From contig CASENM010000030.1 of NCBI GenBank assembly GCA_949289295.1, forward strand, positions 1-64,000: a DNA stretch of 64,000 nucleotides. Direction: 5' to 3'. Source of the stretch: an uncultured Bacteroides sp. (lineage in GTDB: Bacteria > Bacteroidota > Bacteroidia > Bacteroidales > Bacteroidaceae). A program made the translations under genes and the position numbers. This document shows, piece after piece, positions 16,695 through 26,814 of the stretch; position 1 is the stretch's first letter, and the number at the start of each line of letters is the position of its first letter. Below the pieces are notes generated by a model. It saw nothing but the letters and a program-made list of their open reading frames with translations, ran no database searches and was not told the DNA's origin.

Positions 16695-18116
16695 ATGTTA
16701 ATTGACGATTTGTCTCAACAAATCAGACGGGATTTTTCTTGTCGGCCCACACCTGATCAGGAAAAGGCAATCCAATCGTTTGCCGGGTTTTTGATGTCGC
16801 CCGTGCCGGAATCGGTGTTTCTGCTGACAGGTTATGCGGGCACAGGAAAAACTTCTTTGGTGTCTGCTTGTGTAAATACTCTTGAGAAGTTGAACCGTAA
16901 ATTCGTTTTGTTGGCTCCTACCGGGAGAGCTGCCAAAGTTTTTGCGCATCATTCTCAACATTCAGCTTATACCGTACATCGTAAAATATACCGGCAGAAA
17001 AATTTTTCCAATCAGACCGATAATTTCGTGGTGAATGATAATTTGTCGAAACATACTTTGTTTATTGTTGATGAGGCGTCTATGATTTCCAATGACGGAT
17101 TGGCGGGAGCTTCGTTCGGAACCGGCCGTTTGTTGGATGATTTGATTCAGTATGTGTATAATGGAAGCGGATGTAGGCTGATGTTTGTCGGTGATACGGC
17201 ACAGCTTCCGCCGGTGGGCGAAGAAGGAAGTCCGGCGTTGTCTGTACCGGCATTGCAGGGATATGGTCTGCAGGTTTCCGGCTGTATATTGACTCAGGTG
17301 GTCCGTCAGACAAATGATTCTGGTATTTTGCATAACGCTACAGGTTTGCGTTTGCGGATTACAGCCGGTGATTGTTTTTCTTTTCCTGTAATCCGTACAA
17401 AAGGTTTTCCTGATGTGAAGAGAATCACCGGAGGTGAACTGATAGAGTCCATCAGTGAAAGTTATGATTGTGTGGGGATGGATGAGACGATTGTAATATG
17501 CCGTTCCAACAAAAGGGCGAATCTATATAATAAAGGCATCCGGAATTCGATTCTGTTCAGGGAAGACGAATTGAACACCGGTGATGTATTGATGGTGGCT
17601 AAGAACAATTACTATTGGGGGAACGGTTGTAAAGAACTCGACTTTATAGCTAACGGTGATGTGGCTGTGGTGAGAAGGGTGAGGAGAGTGCGGGAAATGT
17701 ACGGGTTCCGTTTCGCGGATGTGCTGCTGGCGTTTCCCGACTATCAGGACTTGGAACTGGAGGTGAAGATTCTGCTGAACACGCTTCATGGCGATGCTCC
17801 GTCTTTGAGCCGGGAGCAGAGTGATGCCTTGTTCGGCAATGTGATGGAGGACTATGCGGACATTACGGTGAAACGAGAGCGGATGAAGAAGCTGAAGGAG
17901 GATCCGTATTACAATGCTCTTCAGGTGAAATATGCGTATGCAGTTACTTGCCACAAAGCGCAGGGCGGACAATGGCAGAGGGTGTTCATCGATCAGGGAT
18001 ACATGACGGAGGACATGTTGACTCCCGATTATTTCCGGTGGCTTTATACGGCCTTCACCCGTGCTACGGAAAGGCTGTATCTGGTGAATTGGCCGGAAGT
18101 ACAGACTGAAAAATGA
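16695..18116 (+). CDS. RecD-like ATP-dependent DNA helicase
   Basis: A superfamily 1B helicase of 473 residues, much shorter than RecD2 and without its N-terminal domain. Walker A is LTGYAGTGKTSL (about 44-55), followed by LLAPTGRAAKV (motif Ia), LFIVDEASMIS (motif II), MFVGDTAQLPPVGEEGSPAL (motif III), and the C-terminal YAVTCHKAQGGQW and LYTAFTRATERLYLV (motifs V-VI). It should unwind DNA 5' to 3', probably in repair; no RecBC-type partner is adjacent. It converges with alaS over a shared hairpin. Confidence 0.9.
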   Translation: MLIDDLSQQIRRDFSCRPTPDQEKAIQSFAGFLMSPVPESVFLLTGYAGTGKTSLVSACVNTLEKLNRKFVLLAPTGRAAKVFAHHSQHSAYTVHRKIYRQKNFSNQTDNFVVNDNLSKHTLFIVDEASMISNDGLAGASFGTGRLLDDLIQYVYNGSGCRLMFVGDTAQLPPVGEEGSPALSVPALQGYGLQVSGCILTQVVRQTNDSGILHNATGLRLRITAGDCFSFPVIRTKGFPDVKRITGGELIESISESYDCVGMDETIVICRSNKRANLYNKGIRNSILFREDELNTGDVLMVAKNNYYWGNGCKELDFIANGDVAVVRRVRRVREMYGFRFADVLLAFPDYQDLELEVKILLNTLHGDAPSLSREQSDALFGNVMEDYADITVKRERMKKLKEDPYYNALQVKYAYAVTCHKAQGGQWQRVFIDQGYMTEDMLTPDYFRWLYTAFTRATERLYLVNWPEVQTEK

Positions 18117-18140
18117 TTGCGTGAAAAAGAGGCCGTTTCA

Positions 18141-18214
18141 AAAATGAGTGGCCCCGGAAAGTTGGGCGGTGTCATATTTGATTTGTCCAACTTTCCGGGG
18201 GCACTTCATTTTTT
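18141..18214. terminator. Bidirectional terminator between the RecD-like gene and alaS
   Basis: CCCCGGAAAGTTGG (18152-18165) pairs with CCAACTTTCCGGGG (18187-18200), and the stem continues outward with one mismatch and one bulge. An A run precedes it and a T run follows, so it can end transcripts from both convergent genes. Confidence 0.85.
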
Positions 18215-18229
18215 GTCAAACAAATGTTG

Positions 18230-20848
18230 TCAGAATCCGGCAGATTCTATAATCTTGTCAACCGCGGCACTCAGTCCGTCCGTATTCTTTCCGCCTGCTG
18301 TTGCAAAGTGAGGCTGGCCTCCACCACCTCCTTGAATCAGTTTGGCAGCTTCGCGTACCAGTTTGCCGGCGTTCAGTCCGTTCTTCACCAGATCGTCGCT
18401 GATCATGACGGTCAGCATCGGTTTGTTCTCGAATACGCTTCCGATTGCCACGAAAAGGTTTTCGGGCACCTGGCCTTTCAGTTGGAAAGCGATGTTCTTG
18501 ACAGTGTCGGCAGGCATCGGGAGCACGGCTTTGATTACCTTTACGCCATGCACTTCCTTTGCATTGTTCAGGAGTCTTGCTTTCACGTCAGCCTCTTTTT
18601 CCTTCATGAACTCTTCCACCTGTTTCTTCAGGCCCGCGTTCTCGTCAATGTATTTCCTGATGGCCACTTTCAGATCCGGCGCGTTGTTGAACAACGCTTT
18701 CAGGTCGTTGAGCGTGTCCTGTATGGAATCGAGCATTTCTTCCACCTTGGCTCCTGTGACGGCCTCGATACGGCGTACTCCGGCAGCTACGGAACTTTCG
18801 GAGATGATTTTCACCATGCCGATTTTTCCGGTGGCCGACACATGCGTACCTCCACAGAACTCGATGGAAGAACCGAACTGCACCACTCTGACCTCATCGC
18901 CATATTTCTCGCCGAAGAGGGCGATGGCTCCAAGTTCCTTGGCCTTTTCGATGGGCAGGTTGCGGTATTCTGTCAGAGGAACATTCTCGCGGATCTTGGC
19001 GTTTACCAGATGTTCCACTTCGCGCAACTGTTCCGGGGTGACTTTCTGGAAGTGTGAGAAGTCGAAGCGGAGAGAGTCGGGAGTAACCAATGAGCCTTTC
19101 TGTTCTACATGTGTGCCGAGTACCTGACGCAACGCCTCGTCGAGCAAGTGCGTGCATGAGTGGTTGGCCGCACAGGCCGCACGGCGTTCGGTGTCCACAC
19201 AGGCCATCATCGGCGCGTCCAGATGTTCCGGAAGCTTCCTTGCGATATGTATGGGCAGGTTGTTCTCTTTCTTCGTGTCGATGATATCAACCGTTTCAAA
19301 CTCGTTGACGAGTACGCCAGTGTCACCCACCTGTCCTCCGCTTTCCGCATAGAACGGAGTTTCGCTGAGCACAATCTGGTAGTAGGTCTGGTTTTTCTGC
19401 CTGATCTCACGGAAGCGCAGGATGCTGGTCTCGTATTCAGTATAGTCGTATCCGACAAATTGGGTTTCTCCTTCTTTCAATACCACCCAGTCGCCGGTCT
19501 CTACAGTAGCCGCATTGCGTGCGCGCTGCTTCTGTTTCTGCATTTCGGTGTTGAACTCGTCCTCGTTTACCGTCATTCCGTTCTCGCGGAGAATCAGTTC
19601 GGTCAGGTCGAGGGGGAATCCGAATGTGTCATACAGTGTGAAGGCATCCACTCCGCTGATTTCTTTCTTTCCGGCACTTTTCGCGTCGCTCATCACTTTG
19701 TCGAGCAGACGGATACCGGTTTCGAGTGTGCGTAGGAAAGCTTCTTCCTCTTCTTTCATCACCTTCTCGATGAGTGTCTGCTGGGCTTTCAGTTCAGGGT
19801 ATGCTCCGCCCATGTTTTCTATAAGGACCGGAACGAGCTTGTACATGAAGGCCTGTTTCTGTCCCAGGAAAGTGTAGGCGTAGCGTGTGGCACGGCGCAG
19901 GATGCGGCGGATGACGTATCCCGCCTTGGCGTTCGACGGCAACTGTCCGTCTGTAATGGAGAAGGCGATGGTGCGGATATGGTCGGCCACCACACGCATG
20001 GCCACATCCGTTTTCGGGTCTTGTCCGTAAGTGACTCCAGCCAAGTCACCTATAGCCTTGATGATGGGTTGGAACACATCTGTGTCATAGTTCGATTTCT
20101 TGCCTTGCAGTGCCATGCAGAGGCGTTCGAATCCCATACCCGTGTCGATTACTTTGGCCGGCAGCGGCTCCAGACTTCCGTCGGCTTTGCGGTTGTATTG
20201 CATGAACACCAGATTCCATATCTCGATGACCAGCGGATTGTCCTTGTTCACCAGTTCACGTCCGGGTGTTTGGGCCTTCTCTTCGTCAGAACGCAAATCT
20301 ATGTGGATTTCTGAACATGGACCGCAGGGACCGGTCTCGCCCATTTCCCAGAAGTTGTCGTGCTTGTTGCCGTTGATGATGTGGTCTTCAGGCAAATATT
20401 GTGCCCAGTAGGAGGCCGCTTCGTTGTCGCGTTCCAGACCTTCTTCGGAGCTTCCCTCAAAGACAGTGGCATACAGGATGTCCGGATTGATTTTCAATAC
20501 TCCGACCAGGTATTCCCAGGCCCATTCGATGACTTCTTTCTTGAAATAGTCGCCGAAAGACCAGTTTCCCAGCATCTCAAACATGGTGTGGTGATAAGTG
20601 TCATGGCCGACTTCTTCCAAGTCATTGTGCTTTCCGCTGACACGCAGACATTTCTGCGAGTCAGTCACACGCTTGTATTTTGCGGGATGGTTTCCCAGGA
20701 TGATATCCTTGAATTGGTTCATTCCTGCATTGGTAAACATCAGTGTAGGGTCATCTTTGATGACCATCGGTGCGGACGGTACAATCTGATGTCCTTTTGA
20801 CTCGAAAAATTTCACGAACGAGTCACGAATTTCATTTGCTGTCAGCAT
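18230..20848 (-). CDS. alaS: Alanyl-tRNA synthetase
   Basis: Charges tRNA-Ala and clears mischarged Ser or Gly. It has 872 residues, the normal full length. The start is the ATG at 20848 ([20 protein letters not shown]), the canonical N-terminus. The order is a class II catalytic core with [18 protein letters not shown]-type loop [11 protein letters not shown] and GMGFERL; the tRNA-binding region; the editing domain with the zinc ligands [12 protein letters not shown] and CGGTH; and the C-terminal oligomerisation domain ending [13 protein letters not shown]. It is divergently transcribed from the M23 peptidase gene with overlapping promoters. Confidence 0.98.
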   Translation of the reverse strand: MLTANEIRDSFVKFFESKGHQIVPSAPMVIKDDPTLMFTNAGMNQFKDIILGNHPAKYKRVTDSQKCLRVSGKHNDLEEVGHDTYHHTMFEMLGNWSFGDYFKKEVIEWAWEYLVGVLKINPDILYATVFEGSSEEGLERDNEAASYWAQYLPEDHIINGNKHDNFWEMGETGPCGPCSEIHIDLRSDEEKAQTPGRELVNKDNPLVIEIWNLVFMQYNRKADGSLEPLPAKVIDTGMGFERLCMALQGKKSNYDTDVFQPIIKAIGDLAGVTYGQDPKTDVAMRVVADHIRTIAFSITDGQLPSNAKAGYVIRRILRRATRYAYTFLGQKQAFMYKLVPVLIENMGGAYPELKAQQTLIEKVMKEEEEAFLRTLETGIRLLDKVMSDAKSAGKKEISGVDAFTLYDTFGFPLDLTELILRENGMTVNEDEFNTEMQKQKQRARNAATVETGDWVVLKEGETQFVGYDYTEYETSILRFREIRQKNQTYYQIVLSETPFYAESGGQVGDTGVLVNEFETVDIIDTKKENNLPIHIARKLPEHLDAPMMACVDTERRAACAANHSCTHLLDEALRQVLGTHVEQKGSLVTPDSLRFDFSHFQKVTPEQLREVEHLVNAKIRENVPLTEYRNLPIEKAKELGAIALFGEKYGDEVRVVQFGSSIEFCGGTHVSATGKIGMVKIISESSVAAGVRRIEAVTGAKVEEMLDSIQDTLNDLKALFNNAPDLKVAIRKYIDENAGLKKQVEEFMKEKEADVKARLLNNAKEVHGVKVIKAVLPMPADTVKNIAFQLKGQVPENLFVAIGSVFENKPMLTVMISDDLVKNGLNAGKLVREAAKLIQGGGGGQPHFATAGGKNTDGLSAAVDKIIESAGF

Positions 20849-20887
20849 AGTGTTATATGGTCTTGTAGTTAATATTCCCAAAATCAA

Positions 20888-20918
20888 TTTGCAAAGATAA
20901 TCGGTTTTATTATTTTTG
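20888..20918 (+). promoter_or_regulatory. Overlapping divergent promoters of alaS and the M23 gene
   Basis: On the plus strand TTTG (20888-20891), a 19-base spacer and TATTTTTG (20911-20918) form a consensus promoter for the M23 gene. On the minus strand TATCTTTG (20892-20899) is the -7 box for alaS. The two polymerase sites share DNA, so they should compete. Confidence 0.65.
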
Positions 20919-20981
20919 TCTGTATGTTTGGCGCAAAAACTTGATGTGGTGTGCTTTAATTTTTTTCAAAACTAGCTCTGA

Positions 20982-21950
20982 ATGCGTAAAGTATATTATA
21001 TATACAATCCTAAAACCCGTACATACGATCGTATTTACCCTACAGTCAGGCAGCGTATATTGAGTTATTTGAGACGGCTGTTCGTGGGGATGGGATTGGG
21101 AGCCGGAAGCTTTATTCTGTTGCTGCTGGTGTTTGGCTCTCCTTCGGAGAAGAATCTTCGTGTAGAGAATTCCAGACTTTTGTCGCAATATCATATCTTG
21201 TCGTCCCGGTTGGATGAGGCGGAAGAAGTGATGCGCCGTTTGCAGCAGCGCGATGACAATCTGTATCGCGTTATCATGCAGGCCGATCCTGTGCCTGAAG
21301 GTTTGCGTACGGCCACCTATCAGAATACAAACCGTTACGAAGAGTTGTCGGATATGGCCAACAGCGAACTGGTGGTGAACACAACGCGGCAGATGGATGT
21401 GCTTGCCCGTCAGATTTATGTCCAGTCCAAATCGTTCGACGAGGTGGTGGATTTATGCAGGCAGCACGACAAAATGTTGGAGTGCATACCTGCCATCCAG
21501 CCTGTGGCGAACAAAAATCTGAAACAGACTGCTTCGGGGTATGGAACGCGTATCGATCCGATTTATAAGACGGTCAAGTTTCATGCTGGTATGGACTTCT
21601 CGGCCAATGTGGGTACTCCTGTCTATGTGACAGGAAACGGGAAGGTGAAACAGGCCGGATGGGATGGGCTGTACGGTAACTGCATTGTGGTGGAGCATGG
21701 GTTTGGGTATGTAACCCGCTATGCTCATCTGAATAAGATTAAAGTGAAAGTAGGTCAGGAGGTGGTTCGCGGTGAAGTTATCGGTGAGGTCGGGTCTACC
21801 GGAAAAAGTACCGGGCCTCATCTGCATTATGAAGTGCATGTAAAAGGACAGGTAGTCAACCCTGTAAATTATTATTTTATGGATTTAAGTGCGGACGATT
21901 ACGACAGGATGATTGAGATTGCCTCAAATCATGGTAAAGTTTTTGATTGA
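20982..21950 (+). CDS. M23 family metallopeptidase (LytM-type)
   Basis: A cell-wall endopeptidase, or an activator of cell-wall hydrolases, of 322 residues. A basic N-terminus is followed by one membrane anchor (LFVGMGLGAGSFILLLLVFG, about 29-48), then a coiled coil (about 60-105) and the C-terminal M23 domain. Zinc ligands are visible in FHAGMDFSANVGTPV (His, Asp) and GPHLHYEVH (HxH). The complete ligand set suggests an active enzyme acting in the periplasm. The MerR-family gene follows after 10 bases, so the two are cotranscribed. Confidence 0.93.
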   Translation: MRKVYYIYNPKTRTYDRIYPTVRQRILSYLRRLFVGMGLGAGSFILLLLVFGSPSEKNLRVENSRLLSQYHILSSRLDEAEEVMRRLQQRDDNLYRVIMQADPVPEGLRTATYQNTNRYEELSDMANSELVVNTTRQMDVLARQIYVQSKSFDEVVDLCRQHDKMLECIPAIQPVANKNLKQTASGYGTRIDPIYKTVKFHAGMDFSANVGTPVYVTGNGKVKQAGWDGLYGNCIVVEHGFGYVTRYAHLNKIKVKVGQEVVRGEVIGEVGSTGKSTGPHLHYEVHVKGQVVNPVNYYFMDLSADDYDRMIEIASNHGKVFD

Positions 21951-21960
21951 AATAAAGAAT

Positions 21961-22305
21961 ATGGCATTGAAAGCGGACAAGGAATTGAAGTTGTTTTATT
22001 CAATCGGCGAAGTGGCAAAGATGTTCGGTGTCAACGAATCATTGTTGCGTTACTGGGAAAAAGAGTTTCCCATCATATCTCCCCAGAAAGTGGGCCACAC
22101 CCGGCAATACAGGAAGGAGGATATAGAGAATGTACGTATGGTATATTATCTGGTGAAGGTGAAAGGTATGACTTTGGCAGGGGCCAAGCAGTGCCTGAAA
22201 CAGAACAGGGCGGCAGTCGTGAATAACAGCGAAATCATAGAGCGGTTGAAGAAAATCAGGGAGGAGCTGGTCAGGATGCGTAAGGAGTTGGACTACATCA
22301 CTTGA
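21961..22305 (+). CDS. MerR family transcriptional regulator
   Basis: 114 residues. The winged-helix domain is at the N-terminus (FYSIGEVAKMFGVNESLLRYW, about 12-32) with the wing HTRQYRKEDIENVRMVYYLV. A short C-terminal coiled coil (ERLKKIREELVRMRKELD) would dimerise it. No Cys cluster or ligand domain is present, so it is a small one-domain MerR protein that does not look metal-responsive. The ATG at 21961 fits the family; the longer frame overlaps the peptidase gene. The target is unknown. Confidence 0.9.
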   Translation: MALKADKELKLFYSIGEVAKMFGVNESLLRYWEKEFPIISPQKVGHTRQYRKEDIENVRMVYYLVKVKGMTLAGAKQCLKQNRAAVVNNSEIIERLKKIREELVRMRKELDYIT

Positions 22306-22332
22306 ATAAGGTATCATGTGACGGCATGAAAA

Positions 22333-22392
22333 AAACGCTTCGGCGTTTGGCTTAAAACGTCGAAGCGTTTGGGATAAAATGCCGAAGCGTTC
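22333..22392. repeat. 22-bp palindrome array, locus 2
   Basis: Three units begin at 22333, 22355 and 22377 with cores CTTCGG, TCGAAG and CCGAAG between AAACG/AAATG and CGTTT-type arms. The array sits between the convergent MerR and RelA/SpoT genes and runs into the last codons of the latter. It may serve as a shared terminator. Confidence 0.75.
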
Positions 22393-24672
22393 TTATTCTG
22401 TTATCTGATCGTCAAAGTTTTCGATACGCGTCACTTTGTTGATATGTTCCAGCTTTTTGAGATTGGTGCAGATTGTATTTACATCATCCACATCATGCAC
22501 AAACAGTTGGATGCGCCCTTCAAAGATGCCTTCGTTCGATTCGATGTTCAGTTTGTGGATATTTACATTCAGTTGTTGGGAGATGATTTGAGTGACAGAA
22601 TTAAGCACTCCGATGCCGTCTATACCTTTTATATAGACATTGACCGGGAAGTTCAATGCTTTTCCGATTTCCCACTGTACTGCCAGCAGACGGTTCCCGA
22701 AGCTTGTTTTCAGTTGGGCGGCAATCGGGCATTGACGTTTATGGATGATAATCCGGTTGTTGTCGTCAATGTATCCCAGTACGTCATCGCCCGGAATCGG
22801 TTTGCAACAGTCGGCAATGATATAATGCTTCTGCAGCTCATCGGGAGTCAGTTTGAGAACCTTTTTCTTGTCGATGTTCAGAGAAGCGGTATCCGCTTGT
22901 GAGGTTACGCTGTCCGTCTGTTTGGATTTGTTGTTTCCGAATGCGAACGAGATATATTTCTTCCAGCTGGTAGGTGCAGGTTTTTCTTTGAATATGTTAC
23001 GCTCCGCCTCGCCGAGTATGATGCTTTTCTGGCCGATCTTATAGCTGAGTTCGTCGCCCGATTTCAAATTGTGCAGTGCACAGAGCTTCTGTACGTTCAG
23101 CTCGTTGTATTCCAGTCCTTCTTCTTTGAAGAAGTTGCTGAGCAGGTCTTCACCTCGCATTTGGAATTCTTTCTTTTCCCGTTTGAGGATTGATGTAATT
23201 TTGGCTTTGGCTTTTGCCGTAGTGGCGAAATTTATCCATGAAGGCTGCACCTTCTGTGATTTGGACGTAAGAATTTCCACTTGGTCTCCGCTTTGTAGCT
23301 TATGGCTCAACGGCACTAGTTTATGGTTTACTTTTGCACCGATGCAGTGGCTTCCAAGGAACGTATGGATGGAGAAGGCAAAGTCGAGCGCTGTCGAGTT
23401 TTGTGGCATTGTCTTGATTTCCCCTTTTGGCGTAAATACGAATATCTCGGATGCGAACAGATTCAGCTTGATTGTATCCAGAAAATCGAGGGCGTCAGGT
23501 TGGGGGTCATCCAAAATTTCTTTGATGGTTTTCAGCCATTTGCTCAGTTCTCCTTCATCTTCACTGCCTCCGCCTTCCTTATATTTCCAATGGGCGGCAA
23601 ATCCCTGCTCTGCCACGTCGTTCATGCGCTCGCTTCTGATCTGCACTTCAATCCATTGTCCCTTGTTGCTCATCAGTGTGACGTGGAGTGCCTGATAACC
23701 GTTGGCTTTCGGATGGCTTACCCAGTCACGCAGACGGTCGGGATGTGGCTTGTAGATTTTGGAGATGGCTACATAGATGTTGAAACAGTCGTTCAGCTCT
23801 TCTTCTTCGTTTCTAGGGGTGAAGATGATTCTTACGGCAAGAATATCATAAATCTCTTCGAATGTGATATGCTTGTTCTGCATCTTGTTCCAGATAGAGT
23901 AAGGGGATTTGATTCGGGCAAGGATGCGGTAAGGAAGGCCCATCTTGTCCAATTGTTCCCGGATAGGAGCGGTAAACTCTTCAAAGACTGTTTCACGTTC
24001 GTTCTGGCTTGCCTTGAGCTTGCTTTCGATTTCCTGATAAGTTTCAGGATGTTCGTATTTGAAGCTCAGATCTTCCAGTTCTGTTTTAATCCGGTTCAGT
24101 CCCAGACGGTTTGCCAATGGGGCATAGATATATAAAGTTTCTCCTGCAATTTTATATTGCTTGCTCGGCAGCATGGAGCCAAGTGTCCGCATATTGTGAA
24201 GGCGGTCTGCAATCTTGATGAGTATCACGCGGATATCATCATTCATGGTGAGCAGCAGCTTTTTGAAGTTTTCCGCCTGTGCTGATGCCCGGTCTCCGAA
24301 AATACCTCCGGATATTTTGGTCAGGCCATCGACAATCTGTGCAATTTTCGGACCGAAAAGATTCTCGATGTCTTCTACGGTATAGTCTGTATCTTCCACG
24401 ACATCATGCAGCAATGCCGCGCAAATGGATGTCGATCCCAGCCCGATTTCACAGCAGGCGATGCGCGCCACTGCAATAGGATGCAATATGTAAGGTTCGC
24501 CCGACCGTCTGCGCACACCTTTATGTGCCTGTCGGGCGAAATTGAATGCCTTGGTTATGATTTCTACTTTTTTTCTGTGCCTGCTTTCCAGGTATCGATC
24601 AAGCAGTTCTTGAAATGCGTCATCTATTAATTTTTCATCTGCTTGTTCTTGCGTGAGTTTCTCATCTGTCAT
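22393..24672 (-). CDS. Bifunctional (p)ppGpp synthetase/hydrolase, RelA/SpoT family
   Basis: Makes and degrades the stringent-response alarmone (p)ppGpp. The 759-residue, five-part layout is complete. The HD hydrolase domain has RRRSGEPYILHPIAVARI and ALLHDVVEDTDYT (about 55-100). The synthetase domain has RIKSPYSIWNKM and GYQALHVT (about 255-345). TGS (IFVFTPKGEIKTMPQNSTAL), a zinc-finger-like CCKPIPGDDVLGYI and a C-terminal ACT domain follow. It is the last gene before a 22-bp repeat array. Confidence 0.96.
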   Translation of the reverse strand: MTDEKLTQEQADEKLIDDAFQELLDRYLESRHRKKVEIITKAFNFARQAHKGVRRRSGEPYILHPIAVARIACCEIGLGSTSICAALLHDVVEDTDYTVEDIENLFGPKIAQIVDGLTKISGGIFGDRASAQAENFKKLLLTMNDDIRVILIKIADRLHNMRTLGSMLPSKQYKIAGETLYIYAPLANRLGLNRIKTELEDLSFKYEHPETYQEIESKLKASQNERETVFEEFTAPIREQLDKMGLPYRILARIKSPYSIWNKMQNKHITFEEIYDILAVRIIFTPRNEEEELNDCFNIYVAISKIYKPHPDRLRDWVSHPKANGYQALHVTLMSNKGQWIEVQIRSERMNDVAEQGFAAHWKYKEGGGSEDEGELSKWLKTIKEILDDPQPDALDFLDTIKLNLFASEIFVFTPKGEIKTMPQNSTALDFAFSIHTFLGSHCIGAKVNHKLVPLSHKLQSGDQVEILTSKSQKVQPSWINFATTAKAKAKITSILKREKKEFQMRGEDLLSNFFKEEGLEYNELNVQKLCALHNLKSGDELSYKIGQKSIILGEAERNIFKEKPAPTSWKKYISFAFGNNKSKQTDSVTSQADTASLNIDKKKVLKLTPDELQKHYIIADCCKPIPGDDVLGYIDDNNRIIIHKRQCPIAAQLKTSFGNRLLAVQWEIGKALNFPVNVYIKGIDGIGVLNSVTQIISQQLNVNIHKLNIESNEGIFEGRIQLFVHDVDDVNTICTNLKKLEHINKVTRIENFDDQITE

Positions 24673-24750
24673 AATTCTTTCCCTTCTTCTTTGAATCTAT
24701 ATTGCAAAAATAGGGAAAAATACGAATCTGGCAAGCAAATGTTCTTTTTT

Positions 24751-26013
24751 CTATCGGATGCGTAGCGATTTTCCGGCTCGGATGTTGCTTCCCTTTATTC
24801 CGTTGAGGCGGCGCAATTGTTTGATGCTGACCCCATACTTGGCTGCAATTCCTCCCAGAGTTTCTCCGCTACGGATGCGATGATATACAGGTTTCCCGTC
24901 AGTTGCTCCTTTTGTGTCTTTGACGGAGACGGTGGCTCGGCGGGTCAGATAAGTATTTGTCTTATAGGTGTAAACGCTGTCTTCCAGGTCAATGAATTTG
25001 CTTATCATGTTGGTTGGCAATCGTAGTGCATATTGTTTTTCATTGCCGGGAATGATGTCCTTCTTGAATTCCGGATTCATGGCCCGGAGTTCGTCAATGT
25101 TGATTTTACATACTTCGGCCACTTGGTTCAGATGCAACGGACGTGAGACGTGTATAGTGTCGGTGCTTTCTGGCATTCTCATCTCCATGGGAGTGATATA
25201 ATGTTCACAATAGTAAGTCATGATGTAGTTGGCGGCAATAAATGCCGGAACATACCCTCGCGTCGCTTGGGGCAAATAATTGTAGATGCTCCAGAAGTCG
25301 GTTTCTCCTCCTGCACGGCGGATTGCCTTGTTGATGGTCCCCGGACCGCAATTATAGGCTGCCAGCACCAGATTCCAATCGTGGTATATGTCATACAGAT
25401 CTTTCAGATAGCGTGCAGCTGCACGGGTGGATTTGATAGGGTCTCTCCTTTCGTCTACCAGCGAATTGACTTTCAGTCCGTAGGCCTGTCCTGTACGGAG
25501 CATGAATTGCCAGAGACCAACAGCTCCTTGGGAAGAAGTTGCTAGCGGATTCAGTGCAGATTCGATTATAGGTAGATATTTCAGCTCCAGGGGAAGGTCG
25601 TACAGGTCGAGAGCTTCTTCAAAGATAGGCATATAGAAATTATTGGCACTCAGCATGAACGCTACTTTCTGGCGCAGACGTGTGGCATACATGTCAATGA
25701 ATTTTCTGACAATATCATTATAAGGCATTTCTATGATTGCCGGAATACGTTTAAGACGGTCCATGTAAATGGAGTCACTGACCTGAGGGTTCTGAGTACT
25801 GGCCGTACAGTTCTCTGACGGATTGATATAATTCTTTGAAATCCAGTCGAGATAAAGGCTGTCGGTTGCGGATATCATCCCTTGCGGCAGATCTATTTCT
25901 TCTTGTTGTCCGTCGGTTGAGCGGATGACAATGCTTTTTTCAGTCTCTTGGGCAGACAAAAGTGATGTGCCGAGAGAAATGCTGGTCAATAGGCTGAGCA
26001 ATAGTTTTTTCAT
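24751..26013 (-). CDS. Membrane-associated lytic murein transglycosylase with LysM (MltD-like)
   Basis: Cleaves peptidoglycan glycan strands to anhydro ends in the periplasm. It has 420 residues with a signal peptide (MKKLLLSLLTSISLGTSLLSAQ). The catalytic SLT domain has the acid Glu in PIIESALNPLATSSQGAVGLWQ (about 157-178) and the downstream AYNCGPGTINKAIRRAG. One LysM-like segment lies near 290, and a clear C-terminal LysM is at about 375-418 (HRIRSGETLGGIAAKYGVSI). The next gene (DUF5683) ends 3 bases upstream, and the cluster with parAB is leftward. Confidence 0.93.
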   Translation of the reverse strand: MKKLLLSLLTSISLGTSLLSAQETEKSIVIRSTDGQQEEIDLPQGMISATDSLYLDWISKNYINPSENCTASTQNPQVSDSIYMDRLKRIPAIIEMPYNDIVRKFIDMYATRLRQKVAFMLSANNFYMPIFEEALDLYDLPLELKYLPIIESALNPLATSSQGAVGLWQFMLRTGQAYGLKVNSLVDERRDPIKSTRAAARYLKDLYDIYHDWNLVLAAYNCGPGTINKAIRRAGGETDFWSIYNYLPQATRGYVPAFIAANYIMTYYCEHYITPMEMRMPESTDTIHVSRPLHLNQVAEVCKINIDELRAMNPEFKKDIIPGNEKQYALRLPTNMISKFIDLEDSVYTYKTNTYLTRRATVSVKDTKGATDGKPVYHRIRSGETLGGIAAKYGVSIKQLRRLNGIKGSNIRAGKSLRIR

Positions 26014-26016
26014 GGC

Positions 26017-26802
26017 TTAAAATTTAATATTACATTGCAGTCCCACACCCTGTGGGCGGTGACGGAATGCATCATTGAATACAGTAGGTTCCCATGTCAT
26101 GGTTAAATCTTTGCTGATGTCGAAGTCTGAAAGTTCCGCATCTACATAAGCGTCTATTACCGATAACAGATATACGGCAATAAATGCAATTACACTTAAA
26201 TCGCGTTGGCGGCGGTACAGGTCTTTTCTTCTCCGGAACAAATCCTGATAATAGTCAAGACGGTCATTTACATCAATGCCGGGAGGGAGAAACTGTTCAT
26301 AACTGTTGTTGTTCGGGTTGTTGCTCATAATGTCCTGATAAGCTTGCGAATAGTCTTTATACATTTGTCCGTTCCAGGTCAGTGCATATGCGCATCCCAC
26401 AAATCCTCCATAAATGATAGGCAGTTTCCAGTATTTCCGGTTATATATTTGTCCTGCTCCCGGAATGACCAGGCTAAGCCATACTGTTTTGTTTGAATTG
26501 GGAATCCATCTTTTCTTTTCCTTGACCGGCTCCAGAGTCGACAGGACAGAGTCGTTCTTGTGGGCTAAAGCAGCTGTGTCAATCGGCGATTCCAAAGCTT
26601 CCAGTCGTTGTTGTTGCCGCAAATCAATGGAGTCTGCCAATGCCAGACTGTCTCTCTGGTTGATAGCTCTTATGGAGTCTGCGGTCAGGATGCCTTCCCT
26701 ATGCTTCTTTGCACGTTGGGCATACGTATCCGTGTACCCCATGAATGAGGCACAGAAAAGTAATATGACGGATAAAATATATGTGAATGTCGGCCGTTTC
26801 AA
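26017..26802 (-). CDS. DUF5683 family membrane protein
   Basis: 261 residues with an N-terminal signal or anchor (YILSVILLFCASFMGYTDTY). A DUF5683 core follows, seen as WLSLVIPGAGQIYNRKYWKLP with adjacent hydrophobic segments and a C-terminal VIAFIAVYLLSVIDAYVDAEL. The pattern of a short turn GAGQIYNRKYWK between helices is shared with small TM2-type membrane proteins. The function is unknown. It is encoded between parB and the transglycosylase gene with 3-12 base gaps. That neighbourhood suggests an envelope role linked to growth, which is an inference only. Confidence 0.8.
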   Translation of the reverse strand: MKRPTFTYILSVILLFCASFMGYTDTYAQRAKKHREGILTADSIRAINQRDSLALADSIDLRQQQRLEALESPIDTAALAHKNDSVLSTLEPVKEKKRWIPNSNKTVWLSLVIPGAGQIYNRKYWKLPIIYGGFVGCAYALTWNGQMYKDYSQAYQDIMSNNPNNNSYEQFLPPGIDVNDRLDYYQDLFRRRKDLYRRQRDLSVIAFIAVYLLSVIDAYVDAELSDFDISKDLTMTWEPTVFNDAFRHRPQGVGLQCNIKF

Positions 26803-26814
26803 TTCTTTTTCTGT

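Noticed and set aside
18224-19735. Long plus-strand frames opposite alaS
   Set aside because: They are antisense shadows of a highly conserved gene with strong codon bias.
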